Positions 48,102-60,460 of a stretch of 64,000 bases of DNA are shown here, one piece after another. The notes below the pieces were generated by a model. The model saw only the letters and a program-made list of their open reading frames with translations, had not been told where the DNA came from and made no database searches. Numbering within the stretch: the stretch's first letter is position 1; each line of letters opens with the position of its first letter. A program made the translations under genes and the position numbers. The DNA comes from Trichuris trichiura (taxonomy: Eukaryota; Nematoda; Enoplea; Trichinellida; Trichuridae), in contig JBAJFE010000061.1 in the NCBI GenBank assembly GCA_037903355.1, forward strand, positions 744,001-808,000, written 5' to 3'.

Positions 48102-49699
48102 AAAAGCTAGCGATAGCCGAAATAATATTTGAATTTAGAAAGCATCAGTACAGCGTTGAACTATAGTCATTCAGAGTGGGATTAGAAGGGACGAGACCAT
48201 GAAGTTTCATCTTGCAACGAAATTTCTCTTTTAAACGGACACGTTTTTCGTTTTAAACTGCTGAGCTCTCAGGCTTCACTCGATGGCCGATTATGTGCTA
48301 ACTTAGAATCGGAAAAAGTTCGAAAGCTCAGTGATTTTAAGCCGTATATTCGTTTGGCACTAAAATAGCTGTATTTCTAGGTGAGATGTATGTTCAGGGT
48401 GAATTATGCTTATCCTGTTCAATGATAATTAGATGCTTTAACATAGAATGGTTTTATTGACTCTGAGACTAAAAACATTTGATCATCTGGTAGAATGATT
48501 TTTAGGCAAGAATAGCTGTAGCTGGCTTAGTTAATCACTGAAAAGCAGTGGTTGCTAAATATTTTCTTTTATCACCTGTTGAGTTAATCATTTCATCATC
48601 GCCCACCTATAAATTTTTCAAGCAACAGCACAGTATCTCGACTGGTTTTCTACCAACACCGGCAATAGGTCGGAGTGAATCCCGAAAATTCTACCGTGAT
48701 AGTTTCATTGATTTTGACAGCATAATAAACGGGGTGGCTATAGAAAATATAAAATATAAAAGTTCTACGCACCCATTTTAAGAATCCCCGTTTTTGATTA
48801 GGCAGAAACGCTTATTAGAATACTTAGCATAAGCATCCTAACAAATAATGAAAGAAATTACAGCGAGGGCTCATGCTTGTTATTCTTTATTAGACCTAAC
48901 ATAATGAGCCATCTACTCAGTGTGAGAGTTTTGCGTGGTGAAGCTGTAATAGAAAATTTAACGAGATCATCGTAGCGTCAGTGATGTCACATGGCATGTC
49001 ATTTCATGGAAGCGGTCATGTCAGAAGTCATCCGCAGAAATTCTGAAAGCACCTTACGTTTGAAAAGACAACTCATGATTTACAATGACGGTGAAAAAAG
49101 ATAAAACAACTGCGTTTTACAAATAAATAGATGACTTTGATCTAACCTTGCTAATAAGTTGTTTTATGCCATACACTCCAGCAGTACTACTTGTGTCTCC
49201 AGGATAATAGTTAGTCCTTTTTACTACTCACAAAAATTCGCAGAAGAGACAAGTTTTCATGCAGCAGCTTATGCCGTAGCACAATTTTTACCCATTCCCT
49301 AAAAACTAATAAGTAGTCTCTTTACTTGCCAGTTGGAAAGCATAATAGATGTTCATCTCATTTCTCACTAAGAGGTAGGGTAATCATATAGGTCTGGCAA
49401 CTCAAAAGTGTAAGAAATGTTTGTTTTTATCTTACTGCATTCAATGAGTCTATCATGATTTTCGGTATGAGATAGTGACATGATAACACACAAAATCTGC
49501 GCGAAAAGGAAAAAAGCACGCCGGACAGATTAGTCCGATTATCTGAATTTTCATTTATCTCTGCAGTAGTTAGCACAGGTGATCAGTTCCGCAGTGAATG
49601 TTTATCTTGCAAGAAAGAATCGCGCTGCGTAATTTGAATGCATTCCGACGGTTGTCTTACTGGAGAAACCGAAGGCTAGAATTCTTTCGGGACAAATTG
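48102..49699. other. SP7-SP8 intergenic
   Basis: AT-rich sequence. A plus-strand frame at 48548-48781 has no recognisable motif. No relic exons seen. Confidence 0.45.
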
Positions 49700-52600
49700 T
49701 TACTGCTTTGAAGCATTTTTAAGTTGCCTATTCTTCCCGGTTCCATTGTCCTGTCCGTTTACCAAAGGCTGCGAATCGTTCTTCTTTTCGTGTAGCTTGG
49801 TTACAACCTTTTTCAACCAATTCACATAATGTGCAACTTTCACAAAGGCCTCCTTGTCAACCGTAAAGCAGTACGGTTCTCGAAATTGAAATGACATTAT
49901 TCCATAAATATAAAACGTGCCATTTTTCGCACATGTAAGAGGGCTGCCGGAATCACCCTATGGTAAAAGACTGTCAACATTCGAGTGCAAACTATGGAGT
50001 CGGTAGGAAAGAAACAAAATTATGTCAGTTGAAAATGCTAATATAAAATACGAACAAAGACGTTTGTTAGGCAGAACTTTGAAGGCAGATTTTGCTTAAA
50101 ATGGCTCTTCTTTGGCATGGCTATAAGAGCAGACAGTTGCAGCTATTACGATAAGCAGAACTAATGTTTTCAGTGGGGCAACACTCCGCAGGAGTCAATA
50201 ACCTTATGCTATTATTAATCTGCTCCGTTCATTTAGCTAAATGCTGTGATGATGGCTTATTATTTTCAAATAATAAAGGTAATTTTGCAATAGTCGTTTA
50301 ACGTGCAGCTGAAAAGTACTTGATTATGTTTTATTGAAAATCTGTGGAAACTTGGATAGTTACAAAAAGCATAGCCTCTAATTCAACCGTCGTAGTGTAG
50401 AGTTAGAATTTATCCGTGCAGAGAATATTGCTTAATAAGTCAACATTCTAAAGGATGGAATTCGGTCAGCAAAAAGAGAAATATAATGGTTTTGTATACA
50501 CAGTGCAAAACAGAAATGGATTGAAAACGGTATATTTGCTGATTTTCACTTTTATGTTTAGCTGCGTGAGTGTTAACTGTTTTAGAGAGCTCTTCATTAA
50601 GCAATCCGTTTATGATGTGAGAAACTTTTGCTGCTCACCTCTCTGGCACCAGCCTTCCTTATTGAGCTATCAGTGCATATCATGCGACTTTTATGAAATG
50701 TGCTTTGGTGAACCGGGTCTTCATATATATAGGCTTTGACCTGTTGCAACTTTGTCGTTTCCTTATTATCAGCTAAAAAAGTTTGTTTTCTTGACTGCAA
50801 CTGAAGGATGCGGATGGCAGCAAGCAGTTCTCTCACGGAGGAGATCGATCTTTTTGAAGTAGGATTCCTTTTTAATCACAGGTTTAGCTACATTTTTACT
50901 GTTAATATAAGCAGAAAATTGACTTTTTCCATTCTGCAATGTTACGGGTATACGTTTTCAAACTTGCAAAAGCAAAAACGCGCACAAGTATTATTCTCAG
51001 AGTAGTGGTCGCAATGGAACCCACTGTGAATGCAGAGTAGGGTTGAGTTTCTGCGACCGCGTACAGTAAGTAGACGTTGCCTGTAACCTAAACAGTCGCT
51101 GGATGTTTCATTGTTTATCAATAAGAAATTCTGTTTTTCTGCATCTGCAGGAGTTGGTCCCACGCTTTTAGCGTACAGTAGCTTTAACATCTTCTATATG
51201 GAAGTGAAGGCAATGACAAAATTATTACATTTGCATATTGGCAAATTTAATTAGTGAAAATCCGTTCTAAGCTGTTGCTTACCTAAGAGGCCCCATCCTG
51301 CCACCATGCAATACCTTGGAGCATCAGGTAGATTTTCATCTTGGGTAGGAAGGCAAACTCCTTGTATGAATTCATTGTAGGTAGCTTTGTTCTCGAGCTT
51401 CAGCACCGCGATGTCATGCTTCTTATCATTCTCATTGAACGATCCAACTCCCATTGCAGAAACTAGAAAGCGCTTGACTTTTGAGTCGAATTGCTCAGTG
51501 TTATGCACTCCAAGATAAACCTCCACGTGACTGACATTGGTTATCAGTTCACTTTTATGCCTGTAAGTACGTAGTCTCCAATTAGAATTTTAAAATTGCC
51601 TTTTTGCTATGCTTCTTAATATGAAAAACATGGGACGTTATCAGAGCATCGTAAATTGGCATAGTAAATTTTCCTAACTTAAAATTAATTATGGTCATCA
51701 TACACGACTGGTGACTAGCGTAATTTCATTTTAAGAATTTCAAAATTTACGCAAAACCGACAGTCACAGCAAGTAATTCTAATGACTAAATGTTCTGTTA
51801 TCTGAACTGCTCACAGGAGTTAGGATTGTAAATACAGTTTATGGTAATTTTCATGCGCTTAGCATGTTCATATATGTGGATGACCAAATATCGTTTCACG
51901 CGTGAATCATGAACGTCTACTTGATTTCAGAAGTTAGAGAAAAAGTAGGTGAATGTAGTATTAATACATCTGGTATAACCTTTCCACCAGTGGAAACAGC
52001 AAGGTATAGATAAATAATTTCAAATATACGCTTTGTGATTGTGACTTTATGTTGCTCTGATCTGATTTTTAATTAGAAGCTCTTTGTTTAGCTTTGTTAC
52101 CCTATTTACTACATAACATGTTTTTGTGCTTCCTCTAAAACTTTAGCTATTCTCCCAGCCAGAAAGTGTGCATGACGCCTATGTACAACTACACAACATT
52201 GGATGAGGTGAACTCACAGCACGAAATTTTGTTCCATAGATTAGGGCAATGCTTACCCATTGAATACGCTAGAGAAAACGCTGGTGATTGTTTTCCATGG
52301 TGTTGCATGCTCGGAAGGATCCCTAGAACGAACCAAATCATTATACCTTCCTTAAGGGGATCTATTTGGGAACAGTACGGCAGGACTACAGTATCAAAAC
52401 AAAATTGGCAAGGTAAGTTTGACTGTGCCTTCCAAAGATAACTTGAGCAAAAGTGCTTATATTAATACAATATAACTGACATTTATTGGAGGTGTGAAGG
52501 CAGGGGCACGTCAATCACAGCTCCAGCAAAGAAAACGCAAATAGGCCAAAGAATACCAGCATAAGTGAACTATCAGTGACTTACCCATTGAGGACGCAGT

Positions 52601-53741
52601 GTGCAGCAGTTAAAATCAGATCAGAAGCATTAGATTCTTTCCAGTGTATTAGGCTGCCTCCACAGACACCAATATGATCATCAAATTGCCTGTGGATAAG
52701 CGCTTGCCACGGATGCGAATGTTTTCTTGCCTCAACTCCATTTGCGATACGACTGCTCAGATGACGACTAGTTGGAAGGTATGGTTTATAGTAAGGTTGG
52801 CCACAAATTTCCTGTAGCAGTTTTGCAAGCAATATTCAGTAGGGTCAATTTGCTTTTGGTCGCTTTAGGAATGAGCAACAGATCTTCGAAGAGTTTCTTA
52901 ATTTTGTATGCTAATACAAACAAGGCTTACTAGTCTTCTAGTTCGCGTCAGTCTAAACGCATTGAACGCTACCAAGTGAACGAATCACTTTGCGCTTAAT
53001 ATACGGTTAATGGCACGCATTTATGAAACTGTGAGCTCATTACAATTGAATTATTGAATTATTTCCTTGTAATTGTAACAAGGATCATCAAAGGCGTTCA
53101 CATAATGCTACCTTTTGCTGCCAGAAAAGAAAACCCCGCAGTATTTATTGTCTATAAGCAGCATGAGAATTAACGAGCGTTCAATAGGTCATTGCTAATG
53201 CATACTAGGTTGCGTACGATCGCTGGATGTAATTTTAGTAAAGTTGCAGTTGCATTTAGAAAGCAAATATTTTTTCACTTTCAGAAAAATTTCAAGCTTA
53301 TAGGTGAATTTTAAAATGGAGATAATTCCAGACTTCACTAATGCTTTCTATAGCACGATTAGGCGCAGTAATGTAATAACGCGGGAATAATCGTTGTTCA
53401 TTGAGTCTGCCAACTTAGATCGCTTCAAAGTAGAAAAAACATGGCTAACCTAAAAGGAGGCATTCGTCTGTCGCGCATGTATCATTAATCTATTCTCAAT
53501 CACGAAAATAAGCTGCGCTACTCCAACAGCGTTAGTCTTTCTATACTTAATTAGTACGATTTTCGTACAAAGTGATTTTCATAATTTTATTAAGACTGAA
53601 GTAGATGTGATAAAGTAAATTACATTTTTTATGCTTCTACTTTCACTAATGGAACTGTAATTTGCTTACCTCACTGCTGTGAAATAAAAAAAATTCAAAG
53701 CAAATTACAATCAGCAAATCGTATCTGTTTTCACAGAACAT
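49700..53741 (-). CDS. SP8, secreted S1A serine protease with GDSGS and a long C-terminal tail, 344 aa
   Basis: Exons: E1 53670-53741, E2 52585-52811, E3 52257-52322, E4 51283-51560, E5 50639-50772, E6 49700-49957 (1035 nt, TAA stop). The 24-residue signal peptide starts MFCENRYDLLIVICF. Activation is at SR|IANG. The triad is His95, Asp171 (HDIAVLKL) and Ser262. The Ser motif is GDSGSP rather than GDSGGP, a variant known in neutrophil elastase. E6 runs about 25 residues past the usual end with a hydrophilic Lys/Asn/Gln-rich tail (KKNDSQPLVNGQ and on) that contains the sequons NGT and NAS. The segment before GDSGS reads KAGARE, with Gly189 and no Cys191. It pairs with SP7 in intron and coding similarity. 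No clear AATAAA was found in the first 200 bases after the stop. The tail is real in this frame; its role is unknown. Confidence 0.9.
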
Positions 53742-53770
53742 TTCTCCTTAAAAGAGCAACTTTGGGACAG

Positions 53771-53806
53771 AGTTTAAGTAATGAACTAAACTGAGTAAAT
53801 ATTGAC
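53771..53806 (-). promoter_or_regulatory. SP8 conserved upstream block
   Basis: GTCAATATTTACTCAGTTTA is followed by CATTACTTAAA, nearly the same as in SP7. Confidence 0.45.
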
Positions 53807-54654
53807 GAAAGTTAGCTGTAGTAGTAGTCAGGATAATATTTAGTTTAACAAAAGGTTGATTCAAATGTCGACGTATGCCTATCGGAAACAGGATTGCTAG
53901 AGATGAAACTAAGACGTTCTATCTAAGTGCTTCATTTTGAAAGCGTCGCGCTTTCAGATTTAATTCGATCTGAAATCAGGATGATTATATACGAACATAT
54001 GATCAAGAAGCGTTCAAAAGTTTAACAGTTTTTAAGATATAACTATATGCTTGATTTATGCCCAAACAGCGGTACTAAAGATGGTACGCCTACTCTCTAC
54101 GCATTCTGTTCATGTGGTTCAATGATATTTGATGTTGTTGCCAGAAAACGCTTTGATTAGCTCTTAAACAGCGTTACTTTTGAAAATGTACAGGCAAAGG
54201 TGATTGCTCACGTTTAATGAAAAATGTCTTTCTTGTGAAAGTATCATTATTAATGTTAATATTAGTAATAACACGCAATGAGTAAAACGAGAAGATTCAT
54301 GGTGTAAATATATTGAAACAAAAAAATATTCCCACGTCTGTGCGACTGCTGATCAACCAGGAGTTCCCATACTCTCACTGACAACGAATTTTTCATGCGG
54401 AGCTATGGATAGTTCAATGCTTTGCAGATTCAATCGTCATTATTTTCATTGCAAAATTCTTTTTTAACACTGGGAGGGTCATAAGGTAAGCGCACAGACA
54501 ATACTTATTCCGCTTTCTGACAATAAATCATCACATACTGAAAGCACAATAACTTCTCAGTGAAGGATTGCCATCTTTATCACCTAAAGAAGCGTGAATC
54601 GAAAAGAGTTCTGTATACTTATCTTAGAATAAGAGCCTCCATTCGAAACGTTAT

Positions 54655-54815
54655 AACGGCTGACACTGTTCACACTGAAGACGGGTCAAGGTTTGACCCG
54701 AAAGCTTCGTGAAGATCGTTTATAGCGGCAATAAACGTTATGTGAAAAAATGGGTTAAAACCGTAAAAAAGGTTTTTCATTATTATTATTGTTGTTGTTG
54801 TTGTTGTTGTTGACA
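54655..54815 (+). mobile_element. PLE 3' end with microsatellite tail
   Basis: A hammerhead-like motif is followed by a short tail and then ATT and GTT repeats (54781-54813). A simple-repeat tail fits retrotransposition of an RNA 3' end. Confidence 0.6.
54669..54713 (+). ncRNA. Hammerhead-ribozyme-like motif with five-pair stem I
   Basis: TTCAC-a-CTGAAGA, helix II CGGGTC/GACCCG, AAAGC-TT, c-GTGAA. Stem I UUCAC/GUGAA differs completely from the other families yet still pairs. Confidence 0.6.
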
Positions 54816-55093
54816 CTTCTATGACAATAGTGGCAAACTGGAGCACAGTCGTGATAACCGCATGGTTTTTTACATTAGCGTATGTTGACCTTACAGGAAA
54901 GGTGAAGCGAAAGTTTTTGTTACCGAACAGTTGGGTTGTGCACATTTGTTCGCTGTGTGAACTTGTTGTTACCTGAACATAATTTGTTATCTACATGTGG
55001 CAAATTACGATCACGTAAGCTTATGGAAGCAGAAATTCTTTCATTCGCTTCTGCATCTCAGCAATGCAATATGTTCTTGGAATATGTTGAACT

Positions 55094-58000
55094 TCAACGT
55101 GCATGCAGCTGCGCAACAGCATTGTACAACCATTTCAAATAATATGGAATTTTCATGAACGCATGCTTGTTAACACTTCTGGAACAGTCTTCAACGAAAC
55201 TGAATGACACTATTCCATACAGGACAAAACTGTTATTTCGTAGACATGCTAGTGGACCACCTGAATCACCCTAAAGTACCAACACACATTGATCAGTATC
55301 AGAACGACGACAGTAAGTTGAAAAAATAGTTTCTTTTTACGGTCGCTTCAAAATTTTACTATGGGTCAAAGGAAAGCCTACTTTATTTGGGCAACAGTAA
55401 CTATCTTTTAAATAATCCGTAGAGTTGCTCTGTTTTCAACACTCACAAACAGAGCCCCTTCGGACGATGAGAGTATTCAAAGTAGCGAGAAGTTTATATG
55501 GGTAAGGTTAAGCCAATAGAGGGAAAAGAAAAAGACGGTATAAATAAATGACATAAAGAAGTTCTTAACAGGAAAGAAAATCCATTTTCATAACGGGATT
55601 TCCCGTAAATCTAATATATTATATTAAGAATTCAGAGAAAATACGTTCATAAATTATTCTCTGTAGAGACATCCTGTTAAAGTTAATTGCATGGTAACAT
55701 TAAATATTAACAAAGTCTATTCAAAAGATTTATGATAATCACGAACAGCTGTTCCAAAAAGACATATTGCTGCATGTACATAGCCTTGTAACCGTCCGCG
55801 ATTTTCAGGTTACTAACTATTGTTAGCTGCCTGTTAAGCAAAAGATAAAATTCCACCACATACGTTCTCTGGTCCAGTATTGTTTCTTCCTCCGAGAGCA
55901 CAAATCATTTGGTCTTTGTGAAAAAAGTCGCTATTGATTTCACCATTAAAGATATACGCGTCAATCTGTTGTAATTTAGTCGCAGATTTTCCATCAGCTA
56001 AATTCCGTAAGAAAATATCAGTGATACCAATTATTCTGAACTCGGTAAATTTTTTTAAAGCCAGCATTGACTGTTTAATTACTGTGGGATAAGTACACAT
56101 GTAGAAGACGAAAAAAATTAAATGGAAAAATGCGAAAATGCTAACTGCTCTCAGGTCACAGGACAAGTGGATACGAGATGGTGATGACGTCATTTCAGCG
56201 TCAGTTGCATTATTTCCTGATGCAGACAGACAAAAGATTTATGCGTAAAATATAATTTCACTTTCATATGAATTGGAACGCGAAATCTTTTCCAACGTTT
56301 TTACTTAGCTCAGTCCCTGAAGTCTGTATTAACAGTCAGTGGCAGTCTTGAAATCTTCCGAAAATGTTGCACCAAAGAAACCTATAGCAATTCCTTCTTA
56401 GATGCTGTGTATGGGTGACTATCAAGTGCCATCCTTTTGACAAAAAAATAGTATGACTGTTTTTTCCCTATTTTTAAAATCAAGACTAGCTTTTAGTTTA
56501 CGTCAGCAACAGTAGTGTGGAAGTATGAATTAGTTATTAATATAACTTCCATAAATTATATTAATACATTACAAGCCAAAGCTGTTTCTTTGAAGGTTAT
56601 AGTATGAAGTATGGCCTGATCCATTCCGAATGAATTCAATTAAATCGCTTCTTGATGCACTCTTCCCAGAATAATTGAGAAAAGAAAAATACTAGGTTGT
56701 ACTCACCCAGAAGACCCCAACCTGTCACCACGCAAGAACTTCCCTTTTCAGGCTCTTTCTCATTCTCAGCGGGAAGGCATATACCTTGAATGAATTTGCC
56801 ATATGCAATCTCTTTTTCCAGTCTCAGTATGGCAAGATCTTCAACGCTGCTGACTTTGTTAAATTCTCCAGCGAATATTTCTTTAACTCCTATATGTTCA
56901 CTTGAATAATCAAGCTGATCCACATCATGTGCACCAAGATAAACGTGCACATCGCTGGGCTTTGCCAGTGGTCCGTTCTTTTGATGACTAGAAATAATGA
57001 ATTTTTAAGTTCAGTGGCTGTTCTCGCATCCAATCAAAAAGGTTTCATTCCTAGTACTTCAAATAGTGCAGGATGCTCATGCCCAATAGTTTCCGCGAAT
57101 TTCAGCAAGAAAATTGTACCAACATTGCACAGAAAATGGTTAAAGCTGAATCATAATGTACATAGTACTGGAAAGAAGCGACTACTAAGCGCGCCATGAG
57201 CAGATAAGGTCTAACCATCCTGATAAACAAAATTCCATTTGTACTAGAGGTATTAAAGGTATACGTTGTAGTTGCAGCCCGCGAATCACAGCTCGAATGA
57301 ATCATGCACACTGCACTTACCTATTGAACAGACGACGGAAGAAGTATGTCATCTCCTCCCACATTGACGTAGAGTTGAAACCTGTGCTAGAAATAGGTTA
57401 GTAATTGATTGTTCACGTCCCTCAGATGTTGTCTTGTCAAAAAAGTCTTTGTCAAAAACTTCAAAGATTGTGACGGAGCTGCTCTTCGTTTTTTAGTCAT
57501 TCACTTACACCAAAGGAATGGTCGTTTCTTATTGTGCTAACTGAACTTGCACAGTGCTCTCCATTGAAACGAACCCATTGGCGTATGTGTAATACTCATA
57601 TATTTACCCAGTAAAAATTTAAGTCGTTGTTTTGTGATAAGAAACAGAAGTGCTGCCTTATTTTCATTCCATTACGTATCGACCGAATTTTCAATCTTAC
57701 GGTTGACGGTACCATTAACAGTATTAAAAATTATTGCTGTTAAATTTCTTTCCTGGGCTAAATATAAGCAACAGATATGAACTACCATCCGTTGATTTCA
57801 GGCACGATATTGATTGGAATGATCCATTTGCAACGTAAAACATCGTATTAATGCAAACAAAATGCCGCCTCTGATTGAGAATAAAAAAGAACAAGGCTGA
57901 CTATGCATGAGCAAAGATGTGCCATGTTGCGTAAACAGAGCTTCTCTTAATCAAATTCAGTCTTTATTTCAGCAAACGGAATTTGCTGACTTTAGATGAC

Positions 58001-59162
58001 GTTTGATCAGCGCTCATAGTTTCATTGAGAAAGAAATAGTTGACTTACTCATCGATAACGCAGTGAGCAGCCGTTAGTATCAGATCTGAAGAATTTCCTT
58101 CTTTCCAATGTATTAAGCTGCCTCCGCATTTTTTAATGGCTCCACGTTCATGGGTGATTACCAACGCTTGCCAGGGATGTGAATGCTTCCTGGCTTCAAT
58201 TCCATTTGAAATGCGGTTCCCAGTTTTGCTAACCGATGGCAAAATCGGTTTGTAAAAAGGTCGACCGCACTTTTCCTACAATGTTTTGATTTCAGCGACT
58301 AAGCGAATTCTCGAAAAAAATTTCAAACGTTAGAAATGTGATTACAGTGTTCATCTATTGAGTTGATTGCTAGTCACTTACCTTCAATAGTTAACTGTTT
58401 CCGCTTACTGAGGTGAAAGTTAAAGCACTGAAGGTATTAATGGTAGGGTTATGTAACCCACTATCTCTATGTAACCCACTTTATGAGGTAAAAATCCATA
58501 AAGAGTAAGCGTTCATCGAGCTGTTACATTAATAATAACGCCTATTTTCTGCCAAATATAACAAAAGAAGAAAAATATGAGATGGCCTAACTGTGTCACT
58601 GCTTTATACGGTATGTTTTCTTGCCCGTTGATGGGTTCTGAAATTAAACCGAAGCAAATGCCCTACCAACGGATGGATGAGCAATTATTAAGGAAAAATA
58701 CAGAACAAGTACTCAAACAGTTCGGAGCTTTCGGGACTAACCTTGTCCCGTCGTCAGCGATGGTGGTTAGTCCCGTCCCGAACCACCATCGCTGACGACG
58801 GGACAAGGTTAGTCCCGAAAGCTCCGAACTGTTTAAGTACTTGTTCTGTATTTTTCCTTAATAATTGCTCATCCATCCGTTGGTAGGGCATTTGCTTCGG
58901 TTTAATTTCAGAACCCATCAATGGGCAAGAAAACATACCGTATAAAGCAGTGATGAAAATCCATTGCCCCGTTAAGAAGCTCCCCGTCTTCATGGCCTAA
59001 CTGTGATCATTATTGTAAGATGTCATAATTCAGAGGAAATTTAGGGTCATCTTTCATTAAGCAACTTCTTATTTCTTAAAAACTGCTTACTTCACTATCA
59101 TTTATCAGTAAGTATAGTATGCACACTATAGCCAGTAAAATGCCTTTCTGATGAACTATCAT
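55094..59162 (-). CDS. SP9, secreted S1A serine protease, complete, 318 aa
   Basis: Exons: E1 59091-59162, E2 58049-58275, E3 57321-57386, E4 56707-56987, E5 55864-55997, E6 55094-55270 (957 nt, TGA stop). E1 starts MIVHQKGILLAIVCILYLL, fixed at 24 codons by its match to SP7 and SP8. Activation is at NR|ISNG. The triad is His95, Asp172 (EDLAILRL) and Ser263 (GDSGGP). For E3 the acceptor CTAG before CACAGG was chosen, because the nearer CACAG would shift the frame into a stop. E3 keeps MWEEMTYFFRRLFN, between the two subfamily types. The segment before GDSGG reads NTGPEN: Gly189, Pro190, no Cys191. Position 226 aligns with His (NKHAFMKI). Intron 1 contains a near-perfect PLE palindrome (58596-58991). 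Closest relative in the array is SP10. Confidence 0.9.
58722..58760 (-). ncRNA. Hammerhead-ribozyme-like motif, left arm
   Basis: TCG-CTGACGA, helix II CGGGAC/GTCCCG with loop AAGGTTA, AAAGC-TC, CGA. Stem I is UCG/CGA. Confidence 0.6.
58789..58827 (+). ncRNA. Hammerhead-ribozyme-like motif, right arm
   Basis: Identical to the left-arm copy on the opposite strand. The two lie only about 30 bases apart, separated by GATGGTGGTTAGTCCCGTCC. Confidence 0.6.
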
Positions 59163-59190
59163 TTCTGTTAAAAAGAGGTCATATGCTTTG

Positions 59191-59226
59191 AATTTAAGCA
59201 ATTAAATCGAATTAAATAAATATTAG
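59191..59226 (-). promoter_or_regulatory. SP9 conserved upstream block, diverged
   Basis: Reads TAATATTTATTTAATT, then TGCTTAAATT. The first word has lost the TCA of TCAAT. Confidence 0.35.
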
Positions 59227-60384
59227 CTCTTTGTAGCATGCATGAACGAGGTTATACTTGAGTTTGCGAAAGGTGTCTTATGTATCCTGACCACCGAAGC
59301 GTGTCTATTGTTGCCTTGTGCAAACAGAAAGCACTCGTATCATGTGTTTTAGACATTGACTGAGAACATAACCTCTTCGCAATAATTGGGAACTCACTCA
59401 GCAAGTAATATTCACTTGTCTTTGTTCTTTATTTCAAGAACAGAAAAGATGTGCGATTATTCATTGAATCAGAATAAAGTAAAACAGCAAAAACGCCAAA
59501 CTATGCGGTCATTATTTCACGCCTATTTGCTATTACGCTAAAAAGTTCAGTACACACATCTAGAAAGCTTCATTTGTTTGAAGGGGAAACTGGAGATTCC
59601 ATTTCCCATAGATTCAAGGAGAATCATTGCTGCTTGGCACGATACTGAACATTGGTGGCAAAGTACGTGGCAGAAAGATGAAAACCATAGGCAGATTACG
59701 GAATATACGTCTAATGAAGGTGATGGGGCAGGCACATGTTTCAATGAATTTTTGTGACATCCTTCCTAGATCTCAACGCGTAATTTTGGCATGGTAGCTT
59801 TGCTTTCTTTTGACGATGAAATGTACTGCTAAAAAGGCCTTCTGCACAAGCAGTCAATTAGGTGAAGATAGGTAAAACTATTTTTCAGCGGACCATCACT
59901 TTTCATTAGCCAAACTTGCAAGCGCTTGCTATTAATATTTGTCAAAGAATTGCACCTTCGCTAAAAGGCATTCTACTGCATGAACACGTTACTATTCTGA
60001 TTATTGATTTAAGCGATGGGGTAATCCAAAATCTAAGGCGGCTTTTATTGTAGCTTACTGCTTCAAAAACATTACTAATTGAAATTTCCCATTCTTAGGA
60101 TATGAGCAATGTGAATTTCTCCGAAAATTAGCGACTTAACGTAGGCAATAGCGAAATTTTTATTTTTTCTCTATTATTCCCATTCTGTTGCTATTCTACT
60201 ATTCCTGCAGCACGTATCATTTGTTAGTGTAATATGGGTAAGCGCTGTGAATTCAAAAACGATTATTGCCCTACCACAAACTTAGTTTTGATGCCTTATT
60301 AAATTATTCATGCCGTTAAATGCTTGTAACAAACGACTGCGCGGAGTCTACTCTGTTACGGCTACTAAACAAATCAGGAAGTGC
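59227..60384. other. SP9-SP10 intergenic
   Basis: No coding or repeat signal recognised. Confidence 0.45.
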
Positions 60385-60390
60385 TTTATT
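60385..60390 (-). terminator. SP10 poly(A) signal
   Basis: AATAAA on the minus strand, about 71 bases past the SP10 stop codon. Confidence 0.5.
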
Positions 60391-60460
60391 TTCCAAGAAA
60401 ATCTGTTGCGACATGTAATGCATTCTCTCATCTACGTATGGCACATCAAAATGAAGTAAG

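Larger units (their letters stand above)
58582..59005. mobile_element. PLE near-perfect palindrome with 14-bp target duplication, SP9 intron 1
   Basis: Flanks are ATGGCCTAACTGTG at 58582-58595 and 58992-59005. Arms of about 180 bases are nearly identical around a centre near 58775. Only the right side carries an added tail (about 58956-58991). The identity of arms and flanks makes this the youngest PLE insertion in the window. Confidence 0.85.

Noticed and set aside
54781..54813. ATT/GTT repeat as an independent regulatory element
   Set aside because: Best explained as the tail of the adjoining PLE 3' end.
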